A stretch of DNA of 64,000 nt from NCBI RefSeq assembly GCF_024701375.2, contig NZ_CP113910.1, positions 3,348,001 to 3,412,000 of the forward strand, in the 5' to 3' direction. The notes under the pieces are model-generated. The model saw only the letters and a program-made list of their open reading frames with translations. It ran no database searches and was not told where the DNA came from. The translations under genes were made by a program, and so were the position numbers. The first letter of the stretch is position 1. Each line of letters starts with the position of its first letter. Origin of the DNA: Streptomyces sp. KMM 9044. GTDB lineage: Bacteria > Actinomycetota > Actinomycetes > Streptomycetales > Streptomycetaceae. Of this stretch, positions 51,033 to 61,080 are shown piece by piece.

Positions 51033-52988
51033 GTGAGCAACGAAAGCCTGGCCAACCTGCTCAAGGAAGAACGCAGGTTCGCACCCCCCGTCGACCTGGC
51101 CGCACACGCCAACGTCACCGCGGAGGCGTACGAACAGGCCAAGGCTGACAGGCTCGGCTTCTGGGCCGAGCAGGCCCGCCGGCTGACCTGGGCCAAGGAG
51201 CCCACCGAAACCCTCGACTGGTCGAACCCTCCGTTCGCCAAGTGGTTCAAGGACGGCGAACTCAACGTCGCCTACAACTGCGTGGACCGCCATGTCGAGG
51301 CCGGGAACGGCGACCGCGTCGCCATCCACTTCGAGGGCGAGCCCGGCGACGGCCGCGCGATCACCTACGCCCAGCTCAAGGACGAGGTCTCCCAGGCCGC
51401 CAACGCCCTGCTGGAGCTGGGTGTACGGAAGGGCGACCGGGTCGCCGTCTACCTGCCGATGATCCCCGAGGCCGCGATCGCGATGCTGGCCTGTGCCCGT
51501 ATCGGCGCCGCGCACTCCGTCGTCTTCGGCGGCTTCTCGGCGGACGCGCTCGCGACCCGTATCCAGGACGCCGACGCCAAGGTCGTCATCACCGCCGACG
51601 GCGGCTACCGGCGCGGCAAGCCGTCCGCGCTCAAGCCCGCCGTGGACGAGGCGGCCGGCCGCGTCGACAACGTGCAGCACGTCCTCGTCGTCCGCCGTAC
51701 CGGCCAGGACGTCGCCTGGACCGAGGGCCGCGACGTGTGGTGGCACGACCTGGTGGGGCGCCAGTCCACCGAGCACACCCCCGAGGCGTTCGAGGCCGAG
51801 CACCCGCTGTTCATCCTCTACACCTCCGGCACCACGGGTAAGCCGAAGGGCATCCTGCACACCTCCGGTGGCTACCTCACCCAGACGGCTTACACTCACT
51901 GGTCGGTCTTCGACCTCAAGCCGGAGACGGACGTGTTCTGGTGCACGGCCGACGTCGGCTGGGTGACCGGGCACTCGTACATCGTCTACGGACCGCTCGC
52001 CAACGGCGCGACCCAGGTCATGTACGAGGGCACGCCCGACACCCCGCACCAGGGCCGCTTCTGGGAGGTCGTGCAGAAGTACGGCGTGACGATCCTCTAC
52101 ACGGCGCCGACCGCGATCCGGACGTTCATGAAGTGGGGCGACGACATCCCCGCGAAGTTCGACCTGTCCTCGCTGCGGGTCCTCGGCTCCGTCGGCGAGC
52201 CGATCAACCCCGAGGCCTGGATCTGGTACCGGAAGAACATCGGCGCGGACCGCACCCCCGTGGTGGACACCTGGTGGCAGACCGAGACAGGCGGAATCAT
52301 GATCTCGCCGTTGCCGGGCGTGACCACCGCCAAGCCGGGCTCCGCCCAGACCCCGCTGCCCGGCATCGCCGCGACCGTCGTCGACGACGAGGCGAACGAG
52401 GTACCGAACGGCGGCGGTGGCTACCTGGTCCTCACCGAGCCGTGGCCGTCGATGCTGCGCACCATCTGGGGCGACGACCAGCGCTTCCTCGACACGTACT
52501 GGTCCCGCTTCGAGGGCAAGTACTTCGCCGGTGACGGCGCCAAGAAAGACGACGACGGCGACATCTGGCTGCTCGGCCGGGTCGACGACGTGATGCTGGT
52601 CTCCGGGCACAACATCTCCACCACCGAGGTGGAGTCGGCGCTCGTCTCCCACCCGTCGGTCGCCGAGGCGGCCGTGGTCGGCGCGACCGACGAGACGACC
52701 GGGCAGGCCATCGTCGCCTTCGTGATCCTGCGCGGCACGGCCTCCGAGACCGAGGGCCTGGTCGCCGAGCTGCGCGCGCACGTGGGTTCAGCGCTGGGCC
52801 CGATCGCCAAGCCCCAGCGGATCCTGCCGGTGAACGAGCTGCCGAAGACCCGTTCCGGCAAGATCATGCGCCGCCTGCTGCGGGACGTCGCCGAAAACCG
52901 TGAGCTCGGGGACGTGACGACGCTGACCGACGCCACGGTCATGAATCTGATCCAGGCGAAGCTGCCCCGGTCGTCCAGCGAGGACTGA
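51033..52988 (+). CDS. acsA: Acetyl-CoA synthetase
   Basis: 651 residues from GTG 51033 with GGAAAGG upstream ([16 protein letters not shown]). ANL-superfamily motifs: A3 [20 protein letters not shown], the A5 region WWQTETGG, the hinge [16 protein letters not shown] and the A10 [11 protein letters not shown], whose Lys is the usual acetylation switch. It converts acetate, ATP and CoA to acetyl-CoA through acetyl-AMP. Length and motif spacing are normal. A single-gene unit upstream of nhaA, separated by a repeat-rich 314-bp gap. Confidence 0.97.
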   Translation: MSNESLANLLKEERRFAPPVDLAAHANVTAEAYEQAKADRLGFWAEQARRLTWAKEPTETLDWSNPPFAKWFKDGELNVAYNCVDRHVEAGNGDRVAIHFEGEPGDGRAITYAQLKDEVSQAANALLELGVRKGDRVAVYLPMIPEAAIAMLACARIGAAHSVVFGGFSADALATRIQDADAKVVITADGGYRRGKPSALKPAVDEAAGRVDNVQHVLVVRRTGQDVAWTEGRDVWWHDLVGRQSTEHTPEAFEAEHPLFILYTSGTTGKPKGILHTSGGYLTQTAYTHWSVFDLKPETDVFWCTADVGWVTGHSYIVYGPLANGATQVMYEGTPDTPHQGRFWEVVQKYGVTILYTAPTAIRTFMKWGDDIPAKFDLSSLRVLGSVGEPINPEAWIWYRKNIGADRTPVVDTWWQTETGGIMISPLPGVTTAKPGSAQTPLPGIAATVVDDEANEVPNGGGGYLVLTEPWPSMLRTIWGDDQRFLDTYWSRFEGKYFAGDGAKKDDDGDIWLLGRVDDVMLVSGHNISTTEVESALVSHPSVAEAAVVGATDETTGQAIVAFVILRGTASETEGLVAELRAHVGSALGPIAKPQRILPVNELPKTRSGKIMRRLLRDVAENRELGDVTTLTDATVMNLIQAKLPRSSSED

Positions 52989-53053
52989 CACCGGGGCGGG
53001 TCCCCCTCGGGCCCGTCGGTCACGGCCCGCCCGCCCTCGGGCCACGGAGGCAC

Positions 53054-53123
53054 CCGGCACCGCGCGCCGGGCACCGCGCGCCAGGTGCCGCGCGCCAGGT
53101 GCCGCGCGCCGGGTGCCGCGCGC
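53054..53123. repeat. Five tandem 14-bp repeats between acsA and nhaA
   Basis: Five contiguous 14-bp units ending in ccgcgcgc: units 1-2 read c(c/g)ggcaccgcgcgc and units 3-5 read c(a/g)ggtgccgcgcgc (53054-53067, -53081, -53095, -53109, -53123). The ggcac and ggtgc versions allow pairing between early and late units. A 9-bp direct repeat gtgacatcc follows at 53128-53145. Confidence 0.9.
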
Positions 53124-53302
53124 CTTCGTGACATCCGTGACATCCGTCACCGAAAGCTGTCGGTGCAGCGCCCAAGCACGTTGGTTAGAGTGACCATGAA
53201 AGGTGGCCACAACAGGCCACCCGAGCAAACGCTGTCTCATGGAGCGCCGGGAAGTCTGGTCGGCACGCGATTCGTGCTACCCGTCTACCAGAGGATCACC
53301 CT

Positions 53303-54739
53303 GTGCCCACACCCCGCACCCCCACCCCACGCAAGGCCTTCGGCCACCTCTCCCTGCCCGAGCGGAACTACGTCACGGACGCGCTGCGCACCGAGACCGT
53401 CGGCGGTGTGCTGCTGCTCGTCGCCGCGGTCACCGCGCTGATATGGGCGAACGTACCCGCCCTGCAGGACAGCTACGAGAGTGTCAGCGACTTCCACTTC
53501 GGGCCCGCAGCCCTCGGCCTGGACCTGTCCGTCTCGCACTGGGCCGCCGACGGACTGCTCGCGATCTTTTTCTTCGTGGCCGGAATCGAGCTCAAACGCG
53601 AACTCGTCGCCGGTGATCTGCGCGACCCCCGGGCCGCCGCGCTCCCTGTGGTCGCCGCCTTGTGCGGCATGGCCGTACCGGCCCTCGTCTACACGTTCAC
53701 CAGCGGCATCGGCGGTGGTTCGCTGGCCGGCTGGGCCGTGCCCACCGCCACCGACATCGCTTTCGCGCTCGCCGTGCTCGCCGTCATCGGCACGTCCCTG
53801 CCGAGCGCGCTGCGCGCCTTCCTGCTGACCCTCGCGGTCGTCGACGACCTCTTCGCGATCCTGATCATCGCGGTCTTCTTCACCAGCGACCTCGACTTCC
53901 TCGCGCTCGCCGGTGCCGTGGTGGGCCTGGCCGCCTTCTGGCTGCTGCTGCGCAAGGGCATACGCGGCTGGTACGTGTACGTGCCGCTCGCCCTGGTCAT
54001 CTGGGGCCTGATGTACAACAGCGGGATCCACGCCACCATCGCCGGTGTCGCGATGGGCCTGATGCTGCGCTGCCACCGTCACGAGGACGAGAAGCAGTCC
54101 CCCGGCGAGCACATAGAACACCTGGTCCGACCTCTCTCCTCGGGCCTCGCGGTTCCACTGTTCGCCCTGTTCAGCGCGGGGGTGACGGTCTCCGGCGGCG
54201 CACTCGGGGAGGTGTTCACCACGCCCGAGACGCTCGGTGTGGTCCTCGGCCTCGTCGTCGGCAAGACGCTCGGCATCTTCGGCGGCACGTGGCTGACCAC
54301 CCGCTTCACCAGGGCCTCGCTCAGCGACGACCTCGCCTGGGCGGACATCCTGGCGGTGTCGGCCCTCGCCGGAATCGGGTTCACCGTCTCCCTGCTCATC
54401 GGCGAGCTCGCTTTCGAGGGCGACGCCTTGATGTCGGACAGCGTCAAGGCCTCCGTACTGGTCGGTTCGCTGGTCGCGACAGTCGTCGCGACCGTGCTGC
54501 TGAAGATCCAGAACGCCAAGTACCGCAAGCTGACCGAGGACGAGGAACGCGACGACGACCTCAGCGGCGTCCCGGACATCTACGAGGAGGACGACCCGGC
54601 GTACCACCTGCGCATGGCGGGGATATACGAGAACAAGGCCGCCGAGCACCGGCGGATCGCGCGGGAGAAGGCCGAGGGGCACGAGGGGCTTGCCGACGTA
54701 CCGGGCGGGGCAGGCGAGGAGCACGACGGTCCGGCATGA
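53303..54739 (+). CDS. nhaA: Na+/H+ antiporter NhaA
   Basis: 478 residues from GTG 53303. About twelve helices with NhaA signatures: FFFVAGIELKRELV, the unwound-helix region VPTATDIAFALAVLAVIG, and the ion-binding Asp pair in LTLAVVDDLFAILII. GIGFTVSLLIGELAF forms the later inverted-repeat helix. The hydrophilic acidic C-tail (about 410-478) is an extension relative to E. coli NhaA. It exchanges Na+ for H+ for salt and alkaline tolerance. The region upstream carries tandem repeats that may affect its expression. Confidence 0.96.
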   Translation: MPTPRTPTPRKAFGHLSLPERNYVTDALRTETVGGVLLLVAAVTALIWANVPALQDSYESVSDFHFGPAALGLDLSVSHWAADGLLAIFFFVAGIELKRELVAGDLRDPRAAALPVVAALCGMAVPALVYTFTSGIGGGSLAGWAVPTATDIAFALAVLAVIGTSLPSALRAFLLTLAVVDDLFAILIIAVFFTSDLDFLALAGAVVGLAAFWLLLRKGIRGWYVYVPLALVIWGLMYNSGIHATIAGVAMGLMLRCHRHEDEKQSPGEHIEHLVRPLSSGLAVPLFALFSAGVTVSGGALGEVFTTPETLGVVLGLVVGKTLGIFGGTWLTTRFTRASLSDDLAWADILAVSALAGIGFTVSLLIGELAFEGDALMSDSVKASVLVGSLVATVVATVLLKIQNAKYRKLTEDEERDDDLSGVPDIYEEDDPAYHLRMAGIYENKAAEHRRIAREKAEGHEGLADVPGGAGEEHDGPA

Positions 54740-54798
54740 TCTGACGGGACAGTACACAGTCAGGACGGTCGAAGGCCCCCGCCGGACGCCCGCAGCCA

Positions 54799-54882
54799 CC
54801 CCAGCACCCGCGCTCGCCGCACCCGCAGTCCTCGCAACGGCCACCACCACAGGACACACCCGGTCGGGCGCGGGTGCTGGGG
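54799..54882. terminator. Long inverted repeat after nhaA
   Basis: 15-bp perfect arms ccccagcacccgcgc (54799-54813) and gcgcgggtgctgggg (54868-54882) separated by 54 bases. Possibly a large terminator hairpin between nhaA and the holin-like gene. Confidence 0.5.
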
Positions 54883-54965
54883 CGGGTGGGGGCCGTCAGG
54901 CGGCAGACTGAGCCTTACTCAGAGGTACGCAGAGGCACGCAGGACGAAAGAAGAGGGAGACCGCG

Positions 54966-55454
54966 ATGAGCGCACCCGACGGCAGCCCGGTCGGCGCCGA
55001 ACGCAGCATCGGCCAGTTGTTCGCCTCGGCGACGGAGAACATGTCCGCGCTGGTGCACGACGAGATCGCGCTGGCGAAGGCACAGCTCAAACGAGATGTA
55101 CAGCGGGGCGCGACGAGCGGCGGGCTGTTCACCCTGGCCGGCCTCGTGCTGCTCTTCTCCCTGCCGATGCTGAGCTTCGCCCTGGCCTACGGCATCCGTA
55201 CCTGGAGCGACTGGAACCTCGCCGTCTGCTTCCTGCTGTCCTTCGCGGCGAACGTACTGCTCGCGTTCCTCCTCGCCCTGATCGGGGTGGTCTTCGCGAA
55301 GAAGGCCAAGAAGGGCCGCGGCCCGCGGAAGGTCGCCGCCTCGATGAAGGAGACGGCGGTCGTGCTGCAGAAGGCCAAGCCGCACCCGCGTCCCGAACTC
55401 CCCAAGGACCGGGTCCCCGAGGCGATCGAAGCTGTGGCACGCTCATCCTCATGA
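54966..55454 (+). CDS. Phage-holin-family (Actinobacterial holin-X) membrane protein
   Basis: 162 residues from ATG 54966, ribosome site AGAGGGAGA. A cytoplasmic N-terminal amphipathic region (SIGQLFASATENMSALVHDEIALAKAQLKRDV) is followed by two membrane helices (about 57-80 and 85-112) and a basic Lys/Pro tail. This is the chromosomal 'holin superfamily' (DUF1469-like) architecture. Despite the name no lysis role is known. It is coupled to the next gene by an ATGA overlap. Confidence 0.88.
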   Translation: MSAPDGSPVGAERSIGQLFASATENMSALVHDEIALAKAQLKRDVQRGATSGGLFTLAGLVLLFSLPMLSFALAYGIRTWSDWNLAVCFLLSFAANVLLAFLLALIGVVFAKKAKKGRGPRKVAASMKETAVVLQKAKPHPRPELPKDRVPEAIEAVARSSS

Positions 55455-56401
55455 CGGATCCCGCCACTCCTTCGGCGCACCCCCTCTCAGCCGTACGCCT
55501 CGTCATCCCGGGCGGTGCCGAGGTGACCCACCGGGACGTCGCCGCCAACGGCGCGCGCTTCCACATCGCCGAGCTCGGCGACGGGCCGCTGGTGCTGCTG
55601 TTGCACGGCTTCCCGCAGTTCTGGTGGACCTGGCGGCACCAGCTGACGGCGCTGGCCGACGCCGGGTTCCGCGCGGTCGCCATGGACCTGCGGGGCGTCG
55701 GCGGCAGCGACCGCACACCGCGCGGTTACGACCCGGCCAACCTCGCGCTGGACGTCACCGGTGTGATCCGTTCCCTCGGCGAGCCGGACGCCGCGCTGGT
55801 CGGGCACGACCTGGGCGGGTACCTGGCCTGGACGGCGGCGGCGATGCGCCCCAAGCTCGTACGGCGGCTCGCGGTGTCGTCCATGCCGCATCCGCGGCGC
55901 TGGCGGGCGGCCATGATCGCCGACGTGCGGCAGTCGTCCGCCATGTCGCACATCTGGGGTTTCCAGCGGCCCTGGATCCCGGAGCGGCAGCTCACCGCCG
56001 ACGAGGGGGCGCTGGTGGCCGAGCTGATCCAGGACTGGTCCGGGCCCCGCCCGCCAGAGGAAAAGGCACTGGAGAACTACCGGCGAGCCATGTGCATCCC
56101 CTCCACCGCGCACTGCTCGATCGAGCCGTACCGCTGGATGGTGCGGTCTCTGGCCCGGCCGGACGGCATCCAGTTCAACCGCCGGATGAAGCGGCCGGTG
56201 CGGGTGCCGACACTGCACCTGCACGGCTCGCTCGACCCCGTGGTGGGCGCCCGCAACGCCGCCGGGTCCGGGGAGTACGTCGAAGCGCCGTACCGCTGGC
56301 GGCTGTTCGACGGGCTCGGGCACTTCCCGCACGAGGAGGATCCGGCCGCGTTCTCCTCCGAGCTGATCAACTGGCTGAAGGACCCGGAACCCGACCGCTG
56401 A
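55451..56401 (+). CDS. Alpha/beta hydrolase, epoxide-hydrolase-like
   Basis: 316 residues from ATG 55451, overlapping the previous stop. LLLHGFPQFWWTWRHQ forms the HG-x-P oxyanion motif, and ALVGHDLGGYLAW carries the nucleophile Asp in GHDLGG, the pattern of soluble epoxide hydrolases and haloalkane dehalogenases. The C-terminal Asp is in LHGSLDPVVG and the His in GLGHFPHEED. A cytoplasmic enzyme; substrate unknown. It forms a two-gene unit with the holin-like gene. Confidence 0.93.
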   Translation: MTDPATPSAHPLSAVRLVIPGGAEVTHRDVAANGARFHIAELGDGPLVLLLHGFPQFWWTWRHQLTALADAGFRAVAMDLRGVGGSDRTPRGYDPANLALDVTGVIRSLGEPDAALVGHDLGGYLAWTAAAMRPKLVRRLAVSSMPHPRRWRAAMIADVRQSSAMSHIWGFQRPWIPERQLTADEGALVAELIQDWSGPRPPEEKALENYRRAMCIPSTAHCSIEPYRWMVRSLARPDGIQFNRRMKRPVRVPTLHLHGSLDPVVGARNAAGSGEYVEAPYRWRLFDGLGHFPHEEDPAAFSSELINWLKDPEPDR

Positions 56402-56864
56402 CAACCGGCCGAGCGGCGGCTTCCGGTACCTCCTCCACCCTCCGTTCCGCCCTTCCCGGCCTTTCTCGGTACTGCCCCGCCCCCTTCCGGTATGCAGATC
56501 CGATCACCGAAACTGAACACCTTTCCTATGAACGGCCATTTGCCTGGCGCATAGGCCAATTGGCTCTCCGCGAGGCGGTTATGGACCATGTGGTGGGGGC
56601 AGGGGTCGGAGTATGGGCTGGACGCACGATCACAGTGACGCAGGCCGCAACCGCCGTGCGGCGGGCGGCAGGGGACCCCACCAGCAAGGCGGTGCACCGC
56701 AGATGGCAGGTACGGATCTCCGGGTCGGGATTCCGCGTATCCTCCGCCGCCGGGCGCGCTGGGTCTCGGTACGACTGCGCCACCATCACCCTCGCGGCTG
56801 ACGGAAGGCGTACGGCCGAACATACCGTCGGCCGTACGCCCGTCCGCGGCAGCCCTCCCGCCGC
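56402..56864. other. 463-bp region between convergent genes, with terminator
   Basis: A perfect 13-bp hairpin (ggcgtacggccga 56807-56819, tcggccgtacgcc 56828-56840) lies just after the protease stop and is its likely terminator. Between 56402 and 56806 a plus-strand frame from ATG 56581 is open for more than 80 codons, but it has no ribosome site and only moderate third-position bias, so I do not call it. Confidence 0.6.
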
Positions 56865-58064
56865 TCAGAGAGCGCAGCTGTCGCTGTCCACCTGCTGGGT
56901 CGCGGAACGGCCCTTGACGATGTCCTCCTGGATCTCGTCCACGGTGAGCGCGTACCCCGTCTCGGCGTCGTCCAGGGACTTGGCGAACACCACGCCGGAG
57001 ACCTGGCCCCCGGGAGTCAGCAGCGGGCCGCCGGAGTTGCCCTGACGGACCGTCGCGTACAGGGAGTAGACGTCACGGCGGACGGTGCCCCGGTGGTAGA
57101 TGTCCGGGCCGTTGGCCGTGATGCGCCCGCGCAGCCGCGCGGACCGGACGTCGTACGCGCCGTTCTCCGGGAAGCCGGCGACGATCGCGCTGTCGCCGCT
57201 GCTCGCGTCCTCGGTGGCGAACCGTAGCGCGGGCGCCTCCAGGTCCGGGACGTCGAGGACCGCGATGTCGCGTTTCCAGTCGTAGAGGACGACCGTCGCG
57301 TCGTACTTCCTGCCCTCGCCGCCTATCTGCACGGTCGGCTCGTCGACGCCGCCCACGACATGCGCGTTGGTCATCACGCGGCGCTCGGAGAACACGAAGC
57401 CGGTGCCTTCGAGGACCTTGCCGCACTGCGGGGCGGTGCCCATGACCTTGACGATGGACCGCTGCGCCCGCCCGGCCACGGGGCTGCCGGCCAGGGCGGG
57501 GTCGGGGGGCTGGACGTCGGTGATCGGCTCGTTCGCGAACGGGCTGAAGACCTGGGGGAAACCGTTCTGCGCGAGGACGGAGGAGAAGTCGGCGAACCAG
57601 GTGTCGGCCCGGTCGGGCAGCGCCCGGGAGACACCGGTCAGCACCTTGGACTGTCGGACCTTCTTGCCGAGCGTCGGCAGGGTCGTGCCCGCGAGGGCGG
57701 AGCCGATCAGCCAGGCGACCAGGAGCATCGCGACGACGTTGACCAGGGCACCGCCGGTGGCGTCGAGCGCGCGGGCCGGGGACCAGGTGATGTGACGGCG
57801 CAGCTTGTTGCCGAGGTGTGTGGTCAGGGCCTGGCCCACGGAGGCGCAGACTATGACGACGACGACCGCGACGACAGCGGCGGCCGTGCCGACCTCCGCG
57901 TTGTGCGTCATCAGGTCCCAGATGACGGGGAGGATGTAGACGGCGACGAGACCGCCGCCCAGGAACCCGATCACCGACAGGATGCCGACGACGAACCCCT
58001 GGCGGTAGCCGACGACCGCGAACCACACGGCGGCGACCAGCAACAGGATGTCCAGCACGTTCAC
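56865..58064 (-). CDS. MarP-like membrane serine protease (CvpA + trypsin-like)
   Basis: 399 residues. The N-terminal 135 residues form four membrane helices of the CvpA type (MNVLDILLLVAAVWFAVVGYRQGFVVG...). After a linker, residues about 190-399 are a trypsin-like protease outside the membrane: catalytic His in TNAHVVGG, Asp in RDIAVLDV and Ser in VRQGNSGGPL. Two Cys in CGKVLEG and the C-terminal SDSCAL could form the disulfide known in mycobacterial MarP, which is needed for acid resistance. A similar periplasm-sensing role is inferred by homology. Confidence 0.93.
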   Translation of the reverse strand: MNVLDILLLVAAVWFAVVGYRQGFVVGILSVIGFLGGGLVAVYILPVIWDLMTHNAEVGTAAAVVAVVVVIVCASVGQALTTHLGNKLRRHITWSPARALDATGGALVNVVAMLLVAWLIGSALAGTTLPTLGKKVRQSKVLTGVSRALPDRADTWFADFSSVLAQNGFPQVFSPFANEPITDVQPPDPALAGSPVAGRAQRSIVKVMGTAPQCGKVLEGTGFVFSERRVMTNAHVVGGVDEPTVQIGGEGRKYDATVVLYDWKRDIAVLDVPDLEAPALRFATEDASSGDSAIVAGFPENGAYDVRSARLRGRITANGPDIYHRGTVRRDVYSLYATVRQGNSGGPLLTPGGQVSGVVFAKSLDDAETGYALTVDEIQEDIVKGRSATQQVDSDSCAL

Positions 58065-58181
58065 CGCGTTCTGCCTCGCCTCGTCATTCCGGTCGTCCTT
58101 ACCGGGCCGGAGCCCGGGGGGATACGGCGTGAACCGCCGTCGTCACGAGCCCCCGTACCGCACGGCACCGCGCCCACCCTG

Positions 58182-58877
58182 TCATGACCGCCGGTCCAGC
58201 GGGACCTGCCTCTCCCGGTCCCAGGGGCGCTCCCACCCCGTGTAATGGAGCAGCCGGTCGATGATCCCGGCCGTGAAACCCCACACCACGGCCGATTCGA
58301 CCAGGAATGCCGGACCCCGGTGGCCGCTGGGATGGACCGTGGTCGTCCGGTTGTCGGGATTGGTGAGATCCGCCACGGGAACGGTGAAGACGCGCGCGGT
58401 CTCGTTCGGATCGACGACACCGACCGGGCTGGGGTTCCGCCACCAGCCCAGGACCGGCGTGACGACGAAGTCGCTGACGGGGATGTAGAGCTTCGGCAGG
58501 ACTCCGAAGAGCTGGACGCCGTCGGGATCGAGCCCCGTCTCCTCCTCGGCCTCACGCAGCGCGGCCCACAGCGGACCGTCGGCCAGCGGGTCGCCGTCCT
58601 CGGGGTCGAGGGTGCCGCCGGGGAAGGCCGGCTGTCCGGCATGCAAGCGCAGCGCGGCCGACCGCTCCATGAGCAGCAACTCCGGGCCCCGCTCGCCGTC
58701 GCCGAACAGGACGAGGACGGCGGCCTGGCGGCCCGCGCCGTCCGCCGGGGGCAGGAAGCGGCTCAGGTCGTCCGGCGCGACCGTCTTCGCGACCCGGACC
58801 ACGGGGTCCAGCCAGGAGGGCAGACCCTCCGTGCTGAGCGTCATCCGGCCACCCCGGGGATCGGTCACCCACGTCAT
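58182..58877 (-). CDS. Nudix hydrolase, CoA-pyrophosphatase-like
   Basis: 231 residues from ATG 58877 (GGGGTGG upstream); ATG 58844 is an alternative. The Nudix box is GGTLDPEDGDPLADGPLWAALREAEEETGLD, where the REAEEETG core is intact and the loop before it is slightly long. LLLMERSAALRLHAGQPAFPGG is the UPF0035/CoA-diphosphatase signature (HAGQPAFPGG close to HxGQiafPGG). It would clear CoA or related nucleotides. It lies 125 bp downstream of nth on the same strand. Confidence 0.9.
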   Translation of the reverse strand: MTWVTDPRGGRMTLSTEGLPSWLDPVVRVAKTVAPDDLSRFLPPADGAGRQAAVLVLFGDGERGPELLLMERSAALRLHAGQPAFPGGTLDPEDGDPLADGPLWAALREAEEETGLDPDGVQLFGVLPKLYIPVSDFVVTPVLGWWRNPSPVGVVDPNETARVFTVPVADLTNPDNRTTTVHPSGHRGPAFLVESAVVWGFTAGIIDRLLHYTGWERPWDRERQVPLDRRS

Positions 58878-59002
58878 CGCCACCCCTGCCGTCCTCGCCC
58901 CACCGCTCCCCCTGCTCCGTTCAACGCCCGCCAGTGCCTGGATCGTTCCACCGACGCCCGCCGTGTATGCCCCCGTCATGCGGCCCGTGCGACCCCTGCG
59001 GT

Positions 59003-60115
59003 TCATCCGGCGCCCAGCGGCGGGGCCGGCCGGCCGCCCGCGTCGAGGTAGGCCTGCGGAGGGTTCAGGCGCTGGCCCGGGAGGCCGCCCTTCTCGTACT
59101 TCAGCAGCTTCTGCGCCTTGTCCGGGTCGGTCTCGCCCTCGCCGTACGCCGGGCAGAGCGGGGCGATGGGGCAGGCGCCGCACGCGGGTTTACGGGCGTG
59201 ACAGATGCGGCGGCCGTGCCAGATCACGTGGTGCGAGAGGTCGGTCCAGTCGCTCTTCGGGAAGAGCGCGCCGACAGCCGCCTCGATCTTGTCGGGGTCG
59301 GTCTCCCCGGTCCACTTCCAGCGTCGCACCAGACGCTGGAAATGCGTGTCCACGGTGATGCCGGGCCGGCCGAAGGCATTGCCGAGCACGACGAAGGCCG
59401 TCTTGCGGCCCACACCGGGAAGCTTGACGAGATCCTCGAGCCGGCCCGGCACCTCGCCGCCGAAATCCTCCGCCAGCGCCTTCGAAAGGCCTATCACCGA
59501 CTTGGTCTTGGCCCGGAAGAAGCCGGTGGGACGCAGGATCTCCTCCACCTCCTCCGGGTTGGCGGCGGCCAGGTCCTCGGGGGTGGGGTACTTCGCGAAG
59601 AGGGCGGGGGTCGTCTGGTTGACGCGCAGGTCGGTGGTCTGGGCCGACAGGACCGTGGCGACCACGAGCTGGAAGGGGTTCTCGAAGTCCAGCTCGGGGT
59701 GGGCGTACGGGAACACCTCGGCGAGCTCCCGGTTGATCCGCCGGGCGCGGCGGACGAGGGCGAGGCGCGACTCCGCCTCGGGCGGCTTGGCCGCCCTGCC
59801 CGTGGCCGCGGGCTTCGCAGGCCTCACCGGCTTGGCCGAATCCGTCGGCTTCGCCCCGGTCGCCTTGCTCGCACCCGCGCTTGAGGCCGTGTCCGAGGTG
59901 TTGTTCGAGCTGCCGTTCGAGATCGAGGGCGACCTCGGATCCGAGGTCGCCCTCCCGGTCGCACTCGCGGTCGATTTCTTCTTCACCGGCGCCTTCTTTG
60001 TCGGTTTCGCCGTTTCCCTGCCGCCATCCGAGCCCTGTTCGCCCACGGCGGAATCCCGGTGCGCCGCCACCCGAACAGCCCCTCGGGCCTGCTCTCCCAC
60101 CGGCGATTTGGACAC
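59003..60115 (-). CDS. nth: Endonuclease III with a long basic N-terminal extension
   Basis: 370 residues from GTG 60115, against about 210-260 for most Nth. The first 115 residues are a disordered Lys/Ala/Ser/Thr tail ([15 protein letters not shown]...), probably DNA-binding; whether it is translated in full depends on the start. The enzyme core has the helix-hairpin-helix [14 protein letters not shown] with the catalytic Lys, the catalytic Asp in [10 protein letters not shown], and the iron-sulfur ligands C-x6-C-x2-C-x5-C in [17 protein letters not shown]. It removes oxidised pyrimidines and nicks abasic sites in base-excision repair. Divergent from crp. Confidence 0.95.
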   Translation of the reverse strand: MSKSPVGEQARGAVRVAAHRDSAVGEQGSDGGRETAKPTKKAPVKKKSTASATGRATSDPRSPSISNGSSNNTSDTASSAGASKATGAKPTDSAKPVRPAKPAATGRAAKPPEAESRLALVRRARRINRELAEVFPYAHPELDFENPFQLVVATVLSAQTTDLRVNQTTPALFAKYPTPEDLAAANPEEVEEILRPTGFFRAKTKSVIGLSKALAEDFGGEVPGRLEDLVKLPGVGRKTAFVVLGNAFGRPGITVDTHFQRLVRRWKWTGETDPDKIEAAVGALFPKSDWTDLSHHVIWHGRRICHARKPACGACPIAPLCPAYGEGETDPDKAQKLLKYEKGGLPGQRLNPPQAYLDAGGRPAPPLGAG

Positions 60116-60218
60116 CCGGCCAGCCTACGGCTCGGCACCGACATCCGCCCCGACCCCTGAGGACCGGCCCCCAATTGGACCCCTGCCGCTTACCCCGGCA
60201 GGCCTGTGCGGCATCCTT

Positions 60219-60232
60219 GTGACAGATCACAC
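60219..60232. promoter_or_regulatory. Candidate Crp operator upstream of crp
   Basis: tgtgacagatcaca is a perfect dyad of half-sites TGTGA and TCACA with a four-base centre, 89 bp upstream of the crp start and about 104 bp from the nth start. E. coli sites have a six-base centre, so the spacing is short, though GTG-N6-CAC matches the looser Streptomyces pattern. Suggests autoregulation. Confidence 0.55.
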
Positions 60233-60320
60233 TGTTTGGACTGTCCGGCAAACTGGGCACTTCGGTCCCCTGGTACGCGGGGATCAGGATCCCCTGAGCA
60301 GGTCGACAAGGAGAGAACAC

Positions 60321-60995
60321 GTGGACGACGTTCTGCGGCGGAACCCGCTCTTCGCGGCGCTCGACGACGAGCAGGCCGCGGAGCTTCGCGCCTCGCTGAG
60401 CGAGGTGACCCTCGCACGGGGCGACTCCCTGTTCCACGAGGGCGACCCCGGAGACCGGCTCTACGTGGTCACCGAGGGCAAGGTCAAGCTCCACCGCACC
60501 TCCCCCGACGGCCGCGAGAACATGCTGGCCGTCGTCGGGCCCAGCGAGCTCATCGGTGAGCTGTCACTCTTCGACCCGGGCCCGCGCACCGCGACCGCCA
60601 CAGCCCTGACCGAGGTCAAACTGCTCGCCCTCGGCCACGGAGATCTCCAGCCCTGGCTGAACGCCCGCCCCGAGGTCGCCACCGCGCTGCTGCGGGCCGT
60701 CGCGCGCAGGCTGCGCAAGACCAACGACGCCATGTCGGACCTCGTCTTCTCCGACGTTCCGGGCCGGGTCGCCCGTGCCCTGCTGGACCTCTCCCGCCGC
60801 TTCGGCGTGCAGTCCGAGGAGGGCATCCACGTCGTCCACGACCTCACGCAGGAGGAGCTGGCCCAGCTGGTCGGCGCGTCCCGCGAGACGGTCAACAAGG
60901 CCCTGGCGGACTTCGCCCAGCGCGGCTGGCTCCGCCTGGAGGCCCGCGCGGTGATCCTCCTGGACGTCGAACGCCTTGCGAAGCGGTCCCGCTGA
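60321..60995 (+). CDS. crp: Cyclic-AMP receptor protein Crp
   Basis: 224 residues from GTG 60321 with AAGGAGAG. The cyclic-nucleotide domain (about 1-130) has LFHEGDPGDRLYVVTEGKVKLHR and the phosphate-binding cassette IGELSLFDPGPRTATATA. The long dimer helix follows, then a helix-turn-helix with LTQEELAQLVGASRETVNKAL. In Streptomyces, Crp controls germination, development and many antibiotic clusters. A candidate operator lies upstream and a hairpin downstream, so it is a single-gene unit. Confidence 0.97.
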   Translation: MDDVLRRNPLFAALDDEQAAELRASLSEVTLARGDSLFHEGDPGDRLYVVTEGKVKLHRTSPDGRENMLAVVGPSELIGELSLFDPGPRTATATALTEVKLLALGHGDLQPWLNARPEVATALLRAVARRLRKTNDAMSDLVFSDVPGRVARALLDLSRRFGVQSEEGIHVVHDLTQEELAQLVGASRETVNKALADFAQRGWLRLEARAVILLDVERLAKRSR

Positions 60996-61053
60996 CCCGA
61001 TCCCGCTGACCTGACCCGGCCCTCCGGGGCCACTGACCCCGGGGACCAGAGCT

Positions 61054-61080
61054 GCAGGCCCCAGGGTTCCCGGGGCCTGC
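61054..61080. terminator. Terminator between convergent crp and MBL genes
   Basis: Arms gcaggcccc (61054-61062) and ggggcctgc (61072-61080). The rest of the 280-bp gap shows no gene. Confidence 0.7.

Noticed and set aside
53054..53123. Regular 14-bp repeats considered as a CRISPR array
   Set aside because: Units are contiguous with no spacers and far too short, and no cas genes are present.
56581..56850. Plus-strand frame starting at ATG 56581 as a small gene
   Set aside because: No ribosome site, modest third-position bias, and it runs through the protease terminator into antisense of the protease gene.
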